Assembly: GCF_041146395.1 (NCBI RefSeq)
Contig: NC_090997.1
Span: forward strand, 32,777,501-32,841,500
DNA length: 64,000 bases
Source: Eulemur rufifrons
Taxonomy: Eukaryota; Chordata; Mammalia; Primates; Lemuridae
Direction of reading: 5' to 3'
Under the pieces are notes generated by a model, which had not been told where the DNA came from, searched no databases, and worked only from the letters and a program-made list of their open reading frames with translations. A program made the position numbers and the translations under genes. This document shows positions 1-11,380 of the stretch, one piece after another. Each line of letters opens with the position of its first letter. Position 1 is the stretch's first letter.

Positions 1-1039
1 GTTTTTAATTAAACTAGATTTTTTAATCAATATGAAGATGGCTTTCACTATATCATTAATAAGTCATACTAAACCTGGATTATGAAAACTGCTTTTATAA
101 ACAGAGGGGGTTGATCACTATTTTATTCTTGCCTGTGAAAAATAATTTGTTTCTCTATACAAGTCAATTACAAAAGTAAATCATTTCAGTTTAACATAGC
201 CTTGAAAAAAACATTAATTTATTTTATTGTGTTTTTTCTAATATCTCCCTATTCTTACTCTTCCTCTCTCACCAGCACCATCACCTCTACACTCCCACCA
301 CCAAGGAAGGAGGAAACCATGCCACCACCATGTTCTGTGGCTTCTGCTTCACAGACATGGAATTTGCATTTGAAAACAGCATTTTACCTCATCACTCTTT
401 GGATTAATAGAACCCTCAATTGTGTCTATTCATGGCCCTAAAACTAACTTAAGACAACTGTAGTCTACTGCCTCTGCCTCGGGATTGTGCCCCTATAGAA
501 GGCCAGAGGAGATTGACCCAACCTAGATTCCATCATGGTAATTCATGCTAGTTTAAATTAGGGTATGCAAAACTAAAATCTGTGATTCAAAAAATCTTAT
601 CTGAGGACCTCAGTGGTCCATAAGGTCTTAAAACTCTGAATCCTGTAGAACTTAACGTTTATTGTGATACAGAGTACATATTCTTTGGTTTCTGGCATAA
701 ATTAGCATATTAATATTTATCTTCCCATGAGATTTCATCAAAAACAGAACCATTTTCTCCATTAATTATGGAAAATGTTTTGTAATCTCAAGGATAACCA
801 CAAAGAATAGTTGATCAATAGAATTTTATACTCCATTGACACAGTCCAAAGCTTTAAAAAAAAAAATGCAGCTCAAAAGATGTATCATACCAACTTAGAT
901 TCTCAATTTTATGTGGCTATGACAAGCCAATGGACCATTTCATGGAGGCTTAACTTTTCAATCAGAAGAAATTGATCTCAATGTTAGAAAACTTTTATTT
1001 TAGAAACTTTTGTGATTACACTTGGTGTTGAAATTTTTA
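1..1039. other. AT-rich non-coding DNA, no gene seen
   Basis: No coding region, RNA gene or recognisable repeat can be supported here. The 79-codon open frame at 202-441 has no family resemblance and looks like chance. Base composition is AT-rich, as expected of primate intron or intergenic DNA. Confidence 0.6.
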
Positions 1040-3825
1040 AGAATTTCACTAGCTATTTGAATCTCTTATGAATTATTCTTTGGTATATTTTACCATTTTT
1101 CTATTAAAGTCTGTCTTAATTATGTAAAAGTGCCTCACATATTATGACTATTAATTTTCTCTGTGGGGTAAGTTTGCAGTTATTTCCCCAAATTATTTGT
1201 TCTCATATTTTGTTTGTTGTATTTTGATATGTAATATTTTAAATCTTGTTTACATTGGTCCTTTGTCTTGTGGATTTTTAAAAATTACTCTAATGCTTAG
1301 GTTTTCCCCCATTTTCAGATTATATAAATATTCACCTATTTGGCCTTTTAAAAATATTTAACTCTTTAATCCAGCTACAGTTTACTTTGCAAAATGGTAT
1401 ATGGTAAAGATCTAACATTTTTTCCCAATAGTTAACCAATTATTCCTAGTGCTATTTATTGAATAGTTTATTCTTTATCTATTGGTTTATAATTATCTTT
1501 CTCATATACATAATTTTATATGTAGGCTCTTTTTTCTATTTCACTAATTTATCTATTCCTGAGGTAATATTTTTTCATTTTAATTATTGTAGCTTTGAAA
1601 AACTTTTCAATATCTGGGTATAGCAAGTCTTCTTCAATATACTTTCCAAACATTCTTGACTATTTTTACCTATTTTCTCTCACCTATTTTTTTTTTAAAA
1701 ATAGAATAACTTCAGTGTAATTTAATTAATTATTTGTCCAGAACCCACCACATTTATTAATTTCATTTCATGTTTGTAGCATGAGTTTGTAGTTTCAGCA
1801 AAGTTGGTAGTTTTCTTCATGTCAGTCTTCACATAGTACTTGTGTATTTCTGTAGGTCAGATGTCAATTGTCATGGCTGGTTTCTGTCCTGGTTTCACAA
1901 AGATGAAGTCATGGTGTTATCAGGGCCTGCATTGCTTTTTGGAGGCTCTGGGGGTGAATCAGCTTCCATGATCATACTGTTTGCTGGTAGAATTCCACTG
2001 TCTGTGGTGGTAAGACTGAGGTCCTCATTTTCTTGCTGGCCATATGCTGAGGGTTGGTCTGTTTCTAGAACCTAATCCCTTTCCTTGACTAGCAATCCCC
2101 TCCCTGATCTTCAAAGACAGTAATGGCAGGTGGAAACATTTTAATGCCCTGAATATCTCTGATCTCCTCTTCTACCTCATTTCTCCTCTGTTCTCCACTT
2201 TCGCCTACATCTCTCTCATCTGTGTTTACTTTGCATATGAAATTTATCATCAACTTATCTAGCTCTATAAAAACAAAATGCAACAGAATTTTTATTGGGA
2301 TCAGATTACATTTATAAATTAACTTCAGGGGGAACTGACATCTTGATGATGTTGAGATGTGCTAATAAAGATGAGATGTCTTTCCATTGTTTTGCTCCTA
2401 CTTCCACATCTTACAGAAGTATTTTTATAGTGTTCTTTACATAGGTTCTGAGCATTTCTTGTGACATTTTTTCCTAATTACTTTATCTGTTTTGTTACCA
2501 TGGTTTTTTGCATTCATTATATCTTCTGTTTTTTATTTGTGTATATGAATGCTACTTATTTTCACATGCTAATTTTACATCCTGCTACATTATTGATGTT
2601 TTAAATTGTTTGATTTCATTTTATCATTGATTTTCTGGAATTTTCCACATATACTCTGATGTCATCTGCAAATACAGATAATTTATTTCTTATTTTACTA
2701 CTTCTGTACTTCTGATTGTTTACTTTTGTCTAATTGCATTGACTCAGTATTATCTTCAGAAAATGCCAGATACCAGTGGTGATAGTTGGCATCCTAACTT
2801 AGTGACTGACCTCAGTGGGAATGTCACTAGTGTTTCCTAATTAAGGAAGGAAATGGGCTATTTATTACTATTTTTCTATAAGTTTTTACTAAGAGTGGGT
2901 GTTGCATTGTGCCATAGTTTTCAGCCTCTATAAAGAAAATCATCATTTTTCTCAATAAGCTTATGAAAATGGTAAATTATATTAATTTATTTTCTAAAAT
3001 CAGTCCATTTCCAGCGTTAACTTTATTTGGTCATAGTGTTTTGATTTCTTAATGTGTTTTCAGAGTCCGTTCTCCAGTATTTTATTAAAAATTTTATTGT
3101 ATCAGTCTCCATAGGGATATCGGTCTGCGGTTTTTTAAACTTTCTTTATCAGGTTAAGATATCAATGTTAAACTTGCTTCATAAAAAGAAGTTGAAAGTT
3201 TTTTTGATTCCTTATAGTCTGAGACACTTTATGTAGGTTCAAGATAGCCTGCCCTTTAAAGGTTTAGTAGAATTTTCTTCTGTATGATATCTGGGCCTGG
3301 TACTACTATGTGGGGTAGCAAGAAACTTTTTTCTATTTCTATAAAAATTGATCAAAGTTTTCTATCTCTACTGGGATCAGTTTTAGTCACAAATATTTGC
3401 CTAAGAAAGTATATATTTTCTAGAGGTCTTCAAATTTATTTGCATAAGTGCATGCAAAAGTAGTTATTTATGATTTTACAAAAATTCCCATTGTATCATA
3501 ATTATTTCTTTGTAACTTGTTATTTTGTATATTTGTGACTTATCCCCTTTTACAGATTATCTGGTGGTTTGTCTATTTTTATTTTCTCAAGAACCAAGGT
3601 TTTGATTAAATTGACCTACTGCTTTTCTGTTCTCAACTTCATTAATTTCTGCTTTTATATGTAATAATCCCTTCCTTGTACTTTCATTTTATTCACTTAT
3701 TTTGTTTTTTGCTTAGTATTTTGTGTTGGAAATTTCATTCATTAATTTTTATTGATACATATATATGTATATATAGGGCTACAAATTATTCTCTAATCAT
3801 TGTTTTAAATGTATACCATGATGTC
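1040..3825 (-). mobile_element. Old L1M LINE, part A (3' portion), minus strand
   Basis: Read on the minus strand this is the 3' half of an ancient mammalian L1, mostly decayed ORF2 with many stops and indels. The plus strand shows typical antisense L1 phrases such as CTATTTATTGAATAG near 1450 and the 'ggtactactatgtgg' region near 3300. It is interrupted at about 3825 by a younger L1, and the same old element resumes at about 8329. Subfamily is not assigned. The left edge is gradual and could be off by 100 bp or more. Confidence 0.75.
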
Positions 3826-4319
3826 TTTTTTTTTGTATTTCAGAATATTACGGGGTATACTTTGGTTACATATATTGCCTTTGCATCACCTGAGTCAGAG
3901 CTATAAGCATGCCCACCCCCCAGAGTGCACTGCACCAGTTAGGTGTGAATTTACTCATTCCCTCCTCCCCCATCCCACCTGCTCAACACCCGATAAATGT
4001 TACTTCCATATGTGACCATAAGTTTTGATTAATTAGTACCACTTTAATGGTGAGTACATGTGGTGTTTGTTTTTCCATTCTTGTGATACCTTACTTATAA
4101 GAATGGGCTCCAGCTCCATCCAGGATTATACAAGAGGTATTAGTTTACCATTTTTTGTGGATGAGTAGTACTTCATGGTGTGTGTGTATATGTCTATATA
4201 TTATACACACACCATATTTTATTAATCCACTCAAGGATTGATGAGCACTTGGGTTGTTTCCACATCTTTACAATTGTGAATTGTGCCACTATAAACATTT
4301 GAGTGCAGATGTCTTTTTT

Positions 4320-5240
4320 ATAGAATGTCTTTTTTTCCTTTGGGTAAATACCCAGTGGTGGGATTGCCGGATCAAATGGTAGGTCTACTTTTAGTTCATA
4401 CTACTTTCCATAGAGGTTGTACCAGTTTGCAGTCCCACCAGCAGTGTATGAGTGTTCCTATCTCTCCGCATCCACATCAACATTTGTTGTTTGGGAACTT
4501 TTTAATAAGAGCCATTCTCACTGGAGTTAAGTGATATCTCATTATGGTTTTGATTTGCATTTCCCTGATGATTAGAGATGTTGAGCATTTTTCATATGTT
4601 TCATGGTCATTAGTCTATCTTCTTTTGAAAAGTTTCTGTTCACATCCTTTGCCCACTTTTTCATGGGATTGTTTGATTTTTTCTTGCTGATTTTCCTGAG
4701 TTCTATATAGATTACAGTTATCAGCCCTTTAACAGACATGCAGCATGCAAATATTTTCTCCCATTCTGTAGGCTGTCTTTTCATTCTGATGATAGTCTCT
4801 CTGGCTGTGCAGAAGCTTTTTAATTTGATCAGGTCCTATTTATTTATTTTTGTTGTTGCTGTGATTTTTCATAAATCCTTTGCTTCTGTGTTGAGTGCAT
4901 ATTTAGGATTAAGTCGTCTCATTGAATTTTTCCCTCCACCACTATATAGTGACTATCCTTGTCTTTCTTTGCTTTTGTTGACTTAAAGTTTATGTTATCC
5001 GATATGAGAATGGCTATATCAGCTTTCTTTTGGTTTCCATTTGCCTGGATTATTGTTTTCCATCCCTTCACCTTGAGTCTGAATGAGTCCTTATGGGTTA
5101 GATACATTTCCTGGAGACAGCAGATACTTGGCTTGTATTTTTTATCCATTCAGCCAGTCTATGTCTCTTCAATGGGCAGTTCAAGCCATTCACATTTATT
5201 GAGAGAATTGATATTTGGCTGGATTTCTTTTCATCATGTT
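4320..5240 (-). pseudogene. L1 ORF2 remnant, N-terminal endonuclease joined to C-terminus
   Basis: ORF2p normally supplies endonuclease, reverse transcriptase and a Cys-rich tail (about 1275 residues). Here the minus strand shows the start of the AP-type endonuclease, with the CCLQE stretch and the KGWKTIIQANG and KKADIAILISD motifs (5149-4919). It then jumps near 4890 into the C-terminal region recognised by [11 protein letters not shown] and [13 protein letters not shown] (4784-4572). The endonuclease second half, all reverse transcriptase motifs and the thumb are absent. The joined frame also has stops, so it is non-functional. The missing length is estimated from normal ORF2 size. Confidence 0.85.
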
Positions 5241-5318
5241 GGGTAGACCCTTACTGTGTTATTTTACCTCTTGAGTCATTGTGGAAGATGGGTTCTGGAC
5301 TTTAGCTTTTGGGTGATT

Positions 5319-6265
5319 TTACACTGGTGGGTATCTATTGTACTGATCAGCGTATAATGCAGGCCTGAGTACTTCCTGCAGGGTAGGTCTGGTATTCGCA
5401 AATTCCCTTAGCAATTGCTTGTCTTGGAAAGTCTTTATTTCTCCCTCATAAAAGAAGTTTAGTTTTGCAGGATACAGAATTCTAGGCTGGCCATTATTCT
5501 GTTTTAGAAAACTGAGGATGGGTCCTTAGTCCCTTCTGGCATATAAGGTTTCAGTTGAGAAGTCTGCAGTTAGTCTGATAGGTTTCTCTTTGCAGGTTAC
5601 CTGCTGTTATCACCTTACTGCTCATAGGAGTGCTTCTTTCATGGTTACTTTGGCCAGCCTAATAACTATGTGACTGGTGATTGCCTCTTTATGATGAATC
5701 TCCTAGGAGTCCTGTGTGCTTCTTGTACCTAGATAGATTTCTAGCAAGGCCAGGGAAATTTTCTTCAAATATTCCCTCAAGTATATTATCCAACCCTTGT
5801 GTATTTTCTTCTTTGCCCTCAGACCTGCCTACGATTCTTATGTTTGGCCTCCTTACATAATCCCACATTTCTTGTATGTTTTGTTCATGCCTCTTGTTTC
5901 TGTGTTCTTTCTCCTTCATTGATTTGTTTAGCTCTTAGGTGTTATCTTTAAGCTCTGAGATTCTTTATTCTGTGTGTTCCAGCCTATTCTTAAGGCTTTC
6001 CACTGTGTTTTGTAATTCCTTGTATGCATTTTTCATTTCCAGAATTTCTGTTTGGTTTTTCTTTAATACTTCGATTTCTTTAGAGAACTTTTCATTCATT
6101 TCCTGCATTGATTTTTGTGGCTTCTTTGTGTTGGATTTCTATTTTCTCTTGTATTTCACTGAGCTTTCTTATAATCCATATTTGAAATTCTTCATCTGTG
6201 ATTGTAACCATTTCATTTAATTTGGTATCCATTGCTGAGGAGCTATTGATTTCTTTTGGGGTCAT
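5319..6265 (-). pseudogene. L1 ORF1 remnant (RNA-binding chaperone)
   Basis: ORF1p of L1 is a trimeric RNA-binding protein that packages L1 RNA in cytoplasmic particles. The minus-strand reading begins with ATG at 6265, passes through a heptad-rich coiled-coil region (about 6170-5930), the conserved region around WDYVRRPNIRIVG (5689-5919 frame) and ends with the C-terminal domain, where the KPIRLTADFSTETL and YPAKL motifs and a terminal NRYPPV before a stop at 5319-5321 are visible. Several in-frame stops and frameshifts are present, so no intact protein is made. The start is chosen because the upstream ATG opens only an 8-codon frame. Length is near the usual 1 kb of mammalian ORF1. Confidence 0.85.
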
Positions 6266-8328
6266 CTTTTCACTCTGATTTTCATGTTTCTAGAGTTCTT
6301 TCACTAGTTCCTTCTCTTCTGGCCTCTTGGTCAAGAGCTAGGGGATGCTAGGACTGGTTTATGGCCCTGTCTCCAAGTCCCCAAAGCTTGTTCCTTGACT
6401 GTTCCAGGGAGAGGAGTTCTGGTCCTGAATTGACTTTGGGGTGTTTTAGCAGGTTTGATGAACATCTTGGGTTGCCTCTGACCTGTTGCCTTCACCTCTT
6501 CCCAATGGAGTGTAGCGAGTTTGGCCCCTCAGCTTAAGTTCTGAGCTGGTAGATTGTACTTGTGGGTTTGAATCAGCTGCTCCCTAATAGCTTGAGATAG
6601 AAGGAAGTACGTTTAGCTATGGGGTTGTTCCCACTGTCATTGATTATAGTTTGTGTGGAGGAGCCAGTTACCAAGGTCATCTATCATGTTTATGGTAGGC
6701 TCTGGTCCCCCATTTGTGATATAGGAAAGCCTCAAGCTTTGAGAGGGGCCTTGTAGCTCCCAGGGGTTGCTTGGACCCTGCTCCCCTCAGAGGTGGAGGG
6801 AGGAGCAAGATAGATCATAGCTGGGGTGTGAAAGCCTGGGTGTGGGGCTTTGCTGAGCCTCTGTGGTGCTCAGAGATTGCTTATCCAGATGTTAAGGGGG
6901 AGCTTCTGATATGGAGTTCAGGGCTATCTCTTCAAGTTTGGAGGATGCTCCTGATGGGAGGAGCCTAATTGTGTGATTGCTGAGGCCCCTAGCAAGGCTT
7001 TCTGTTCCTGTCCACAATCCCGGGTACTTTCTTCTCTGATCATTCCACTTGTGTTACCTCTCTGCCCAGGACAAGCTCTCGAGCTTCCCCAATGTTCATG
7101 TGTCTCATCTCCTGGCATACATCTTTGCGTGATGCTGGCAGACAGGGGGCTCTCCAATTGTGCACTCCTTTTCTGCCAGGAGACTGTAATGTGAGGCAGG
7201 TGGGCCTTTCTATCTGCAGAGGATTCCACCAGGGGGACACTCTCACCAGGAGAATAGTGGCAGCTTAAGAAACTCTTGGATCAAGCTGCACTCTCTATTA
7301 AAGTGAGTGGTGTGTAGGCGGGGCAGCTGGTCTGATTCAGCCTGTAGCATCCGAGGTATTCAGTTGCCATGGAAACCAGTACTTATGCAAATTCAGCCTC
7401 AGTGCCACAGCCTACTCCAGTATGGCAGTTCTCTAGCAGGGGTGTGGATGGGGCATACTTACCCCCCCACCCCCCTGCTCTCCTATGCTTCTCCACACCC
7501 TCCCTATGGGTAAGGGCTCTCTCTCTTGCCACTCGATCCTAGAACTGGGACCTCTTCCCTATGCCTCCCTGCCCCACTGTCTGTGCTGTCAGTAGGTGAA
7601 TGCATCAAATGCCTGTGGGCAAGAAGATTGCAAACTGTGGCTGTCCCACGGGCTTGGGTGGGAATGCACCCCCAGTGCTGAATTTGAGTCACTCAGCACA
7701 AAGAACTCTAGCGGCTACTATAGTGGGGAGAGAGGCTGCCATCTCCCTGCACTGCTTTCATGTCCAGGTGGCACTGGGTCCTGCCCTTCTCTCCGAGCTG
7801 CTGAGGTTATGCTCTCTGAGGTAGGTTCGGCTGGGAATGTGCCGCATTGCAAAAAGCCAAGTCTCTCAGTGCAAAGCACTTTGGCAGTTGCTATGGGGAG
7901 GGTGTGGCTACATGGCTACAAGCTGGCTTAAGCCAAAATTACTTTCTGGGATGCCAAGAATGGAGGAGATGCAGAGGAGGAGGCAGAGGAGATGCAGGGA
8001 TGCTGGCTCTCTGGTCCCTCATGGAACTCCCCTGTGGGATGAGGGCCCTGTGTGGACTGAGGCACCAGGGTAGGGAGGGGGAAGACCCCTTATCCTTTCC
8101 CTGGTCTCTGGAACTCAGTGGTTTGTGTTCATGCTGCTGATTTCTCTTTTCTATCCTCTTCTCTCTGAGCTGCACAATTCCTCCTGGTGGTGTCCTTGGA
8201 TTCCACTGTTGTCTGTCCCTGTGGTCCACTTCTGAGCAGTAAACACCTTGCTCTCCTCAGTGCAAGCCTCAACTCTTCCTGGGATGGCTGTCTCTTGTCA
8301 GCCATCTTGGGTTGCTCCAGCGTGACTT
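6266..8328 (-). promoter_or_regulatory. L1 5' UTR / internal promoter region
   Basis: This GC-rich 2-kb stretch precedes ORF1 on the minus strand and corresponds to the L1 5' UTR, which in primates carries an internal RNA polymerase II promoter. The terminus contains CCAAGATGGC on the minus strand (8301-8310), the YY1-binding type motif found close to the start of primate L1s, where it helps fix the transcription start. A diverged internal duplication is visible (7658-7735 against 7829-7905). Several open frames of 70-110 codons here are chance products of the high GC content. Confidence 0.7.
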
Positions 8329-8546
8329 ATGATATATAGTGCTTTCTTTATCATTATTTTTCAGAAATTCAGTAATTTTGTGTTATTCCCTTTCACCCAA
8401 GAATTATTTAATACAAGATTTTTTAATTTCCAGATGAAGAGTCTTTTATTTTTTGGTTTAATTTTAAATTTCCAGTAGTCAAATCAGTTTTTTGGCAATA
8501 TTTCTACTTTGTGGAACCCACTACAAAGTTTTCTTTGTGTCCTAGA
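8329..8546 (-). mobile_element. Old L1M LINE, part B (continuation)
   Basis: The antisense ORF2 sequence that breaks off at about 3825 resumes here, with the recognisable plus-strand phrase 'ccctttcacccaagaattattta' near 8390 and 'ctttgtgtcctag' near 8535. This shows that 1040-3825 and 8329-8546 were one element before the younger L1 landed. Confidence 0.65.
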
Positions 8547-8620
8547 ACAGGGGTCAACAAACTATGGCTGACAAGTCAGCACCTTTTCTTGTAAAGTTTT
8601 TTAAAAACATAAGTTTTTTT
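8547..8620. mobile_element. Possible hAT-type DNA transposon end fragment
   Basis: The phrase around CAGGGGTCAACAAACTATGG (8549-8568) resembles the terminal repeat of a common mammalian hAT (MER-type) element. Only a few tens of bases are recognisable before the next L1, so the family is uncertain. Confidence 0.35.
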
Positions 8621-9003
8621 TTAATGAAGCATTTTAAAGTAAAAAGAAGTATAATAAACTTTTTTTTTAAATTTCAAAATATAAAAGGAGTACAAATGTT
8701 TTTGATACACGGATACCTTGTATAATGCTTAAGTTGGGGCTTTTAGTGTGCCCAACACCAGAATAGTGTTCATTATGCCTGATAGGTAAGTTTTCATCTC
8801 TCCCCTCTTCTTGGTTTCCAATGTCCTTTACATCTCTTTGTGCCCATGTATACCCATTGTTTGACTCTCAATTATTACTGAGTACATGTGGTATTTATTT
8901 TTCCCTTCCTGAGATACTTCACTTAGGATAATGGTCTCCAGTTCCATCCAAATTGCTGCAAAAGATGTTATTTAATTCTTTTTTTATGACTGAGTAGTAT
9001 TCC

Positions 9004-9047
9004 GTGTGTGTGCGTGTGTGTGTGTGTGTGTAAGTCTCTGTGTGTGT
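9004..9047. repeat. (TG)n microsatellite, imperfect
   Basis: GTGTGTGTGC-type dinucleotide run with two interruptions, grown inside the L1 3' UTR at the place where L1s normally carry a short TG/TA-rich segment. Confidence 0.9.
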
Positions 9048-9084
9048 ATCACATTTTCTTTATCACTCCTGAATTGATGGACAC

Positions 9085-9366
9085 TTAGGTTGATTCCCCA
9101 TCTTTAAAATTGTGAATTGTGCTGTGATAAATATTCAGGTGCGGGTGTCTTTTTTTATAAAATGATTTCTTTTCCTTTGGGTAGATAACCAGTAGTGGGA
9201 GTGCTGGATCAAATGGTAAGTCTACATTTATTTCTCTGAGGAATTTCCATACTGTTTTCCATAAAGGTTGTACTAATTTGCAGTCCCACCAACAGCATAT
9301 AAGCGTTCTGTTCTCTCTGCCTCCATGCCAGCATCTATTGTTTTTTGATTTTTTAATAATGGTCAT
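9085..9366 (-). pseudogene. L1 ORF2 C-terminal fragment
   Basis: This 93-codon open stretch matches the end of L1 ORF2p: the IKKSKNNRCW motif, the Cys-rich segment, WKTVWKFLRE and the DPALPLLVIYPKEKKSFY region in the expected order. In the human protein the segment carries Cys residues needed for RNA handling. It is only a fragment, with no initiation context of its own. It belongs to the L1 at 8661-11765. Confidence 0.85.
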
Positions 9367-10589
9367 TCAGATAGGGTAAGGTGGTATCCCACTGTGGTTC
9401 TAATTTGAATTTACCTGATGATTAATGATGTTGAACACTTTTTCATATGTTTTTTGGCCATTTGTCTATCTTCTTATGAAAAAATTCTGTTCATGTCTTC
9501 TGCCCACTTTTGAATGGGTTTGTTTGTTTTTTCTTGCTGATTTGAATGCTTTGTAAATTCTGAATATTATTAGATGTATAGTTAGAGAATATTTTCTCCC
9601 ATTTTGTAGGTTGCCTGTTTACTCTGTTGATTATTTCCTTTGCTATGCAGAAGCTCTTTGATTTATTTAAGTCCTATTTATTTATTGTTGTTATTGACGT
9701 ATTTGCCTTTGGTGTCTTAGTCATAAATTCTTTGCTTAGGCTGATGTCTAAAAGAGTTTTTCCTACATTTCCTTCTAGAATTTTTATGGTTTCATGCCTT
9801 ACATTTAACTCTTTTATCCTAAATTAATTTTTGTACATGGTGAGAGATAGGGAACCTGTTTCATTCTTCTGCATATGGTCATCCAGTTTTCCCAGCGCCT
9901 TTATTTGAATAGGGCTTCTTTCCCCCAGTGTTATGTTGTTGTCTGCTTTGTTGAAGATCAGTTGGTTGTAGGTAAATGGTTTTATTTATGGGTTCTCTAT
10001 TGTTTCACTGGCCTATGTCTCTACTTTTATACCAGGATCATGCTGTTTTGGTTACTATAGCTTTATAGTATAATTTGAAGTCAGGAAATGTGATGCCTCT
10101 GGATTTGTTCTTTCTGCTTAAGATTGCCTTCGCTATTTGGGCTCTTTTTTGGTTCCAAATAAAGGTTAGAATTATTTTTCTAGCTCTGTAAAATATGATG
10201 TTGGCATTTTGATGGGGATTGTGTTGAATCTGTATACCACTTTGGCCAATGCAGACATTTTAATGATGTTGATTGTACTAACCCATGAGCATAGGATGTT
10301 TTTCCATTTGTGTCATCTGTGATTTCTTTCATCAGTGTCTTATAGTTCTCTTTGTAGAGATCTTTTGCCTCCTTGGTTAAGTATATTTCTAGGTATTTTA
10401 TTTTCTTTGTAGCTGTTGTAAATGATATTGAGACCTTGATTTGACTCTCAGCTTGACCGTTATAATAGTATATAGAAATGCTACTGATTTGTGTACATTA
10501 TTTTGTAACCTGAGACTTGGCTGAACTTATTTAACAATTCTAGGAGTCTTTTGGTGGAGTCTTTAGGTTTTAGATACAAGATCATATCA

Positions 10590-11021
10590 TCAGTAAATAT
10601 GGATAGTTCCACCTCCTCTTTCCCAATTTGGATGCCATTTATTTCTTTCTCTTGCCTGATTATTCTGACTAGGACGTACTATGTTGAATAGAAGTGGTGA
10701 CAGTGGGTGCCCTTGTCTTGTTCCAGTTCTTAGGGGGAATGCTTTCAACTTTTCCCCATTCAGTATGATGTTGGCTGTGGGTTTGTCATACATGGCTTTT
10801 ATAATGTTGAGGTATGTTCCTTCTGTGTCTAGTTTGTTGAGGGTTTTTATCATGAAAGGGTGATGGATTTTATTGAATGCTTTTCCTGCATCTATTGAGA
10901 TGATCATATGGTCTTTGATTTTGCTTTTGTTTATGTGGTGAATCATGCTTATTGATTTGCATATGTTGAAACATCCTTGTATCCCTGGGATGAAACCCAG
11001 TTGATCATGGTGAATTATCAT
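10590..11021 (-). pseudogene. L1 ORF2 reverse-transcriptase fragment
   Basis: A 143-codon minus-strand frame matches the palm region of L1 reverse transcriptase: [10 protein letters not shown], the DAGKAFNKI block (normally D.EKAFDKI, so the second Asp of that motif is Asn), NGEKL, and the [17 protein letters not shown] block. The downstream catalytic FADD box is not in this frame. The last residues run into frameshifted sequence. It is part of the truncated L1 and non-functional. Confidence 0.85.
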
Positions 11022-11104
11022 TTTGATGTGCTTTTGTATTCTGTTTGCTGGTATTTTGCTGAGGATTTTTGTATCTATGTTTAAGGGATATTGGTCTGTA
11101 GTTT

Positions 11105-11380
11105 TCTCTTTCTTTCCTTTCCTTTCTTTCTCTCTCTCCTTCCTTCCTTCCTATTTGCCTTTCCCTCTTCCTCTCCCTCCCTCTTTCTTCTTCCTTCTTT
11201 CTCCTTCCTTCTTTCTCTCTCTTTTCTTTCTTTCTTTCTTTCCTTTCTTTTCTCTTTTTTCCTTCCTTCCTTCTTTCCCTCCTTCCTTTCTCTTTTTCCT
11301 GCCTTCCTTCCCTCCCTTTGTTTATTTCTTTCTTTTCTTCTCTTTCTCTTTCTTCTCCCCTCCCTCCCTTCCTTCCTTCT
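11105..11380. repeat. (CCTT)n-rich polypyrimidine tract
   Basis: About 276 bases almost purely C and T, built of TTCC, TTTC and TCCC units. It lies between the L1 ORF2 segments ending '...ggtctgtagttttc' and starting 'gagttaggga', which in L1 are separated by ordinary ORF2 sequence of well under 100 bp. The two open frames across it (Ser/Phe/Pro/Leu only) are artefacts of the simple repeat. Confidence 0.95.

Larger units (their letters stand above)
3815..8328 (-). mobile_element. Strepsirrhine L1 with both ends but a large internal ORF2 deletion
   Basis: On the minus strand the element runs 5' UTR (about 8323-6266), ORF1 remnant (6265-5319), start of ORF2 (about 5240-4895), then directly the 3' end of ORF2 (about 4890-4320), 3' UTR and a short A tail (poly-T at 3826-3834). 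It lies inside an older L1M. The flanks carry a diverged short repeat (ATGATGT left, ATGATAT right), compatible with a decayed target-site duplication. The 5' terminus holds a YY1-type motif. The 3' UTR is the type I associate with strepsirrhine L1s. Roughly 2.7 kb of ORF2, including all of the reverse transcriptase, is missing, so it is non-autonomous and dead. Confidence 0.85.

Noticed and set aside
6771..8229. Cluster of open frames of 60-111 codons on both strands
   Set aside because: They lie in the GC-rich L1 5' UTR where stops are rare; none resembles a protein family.
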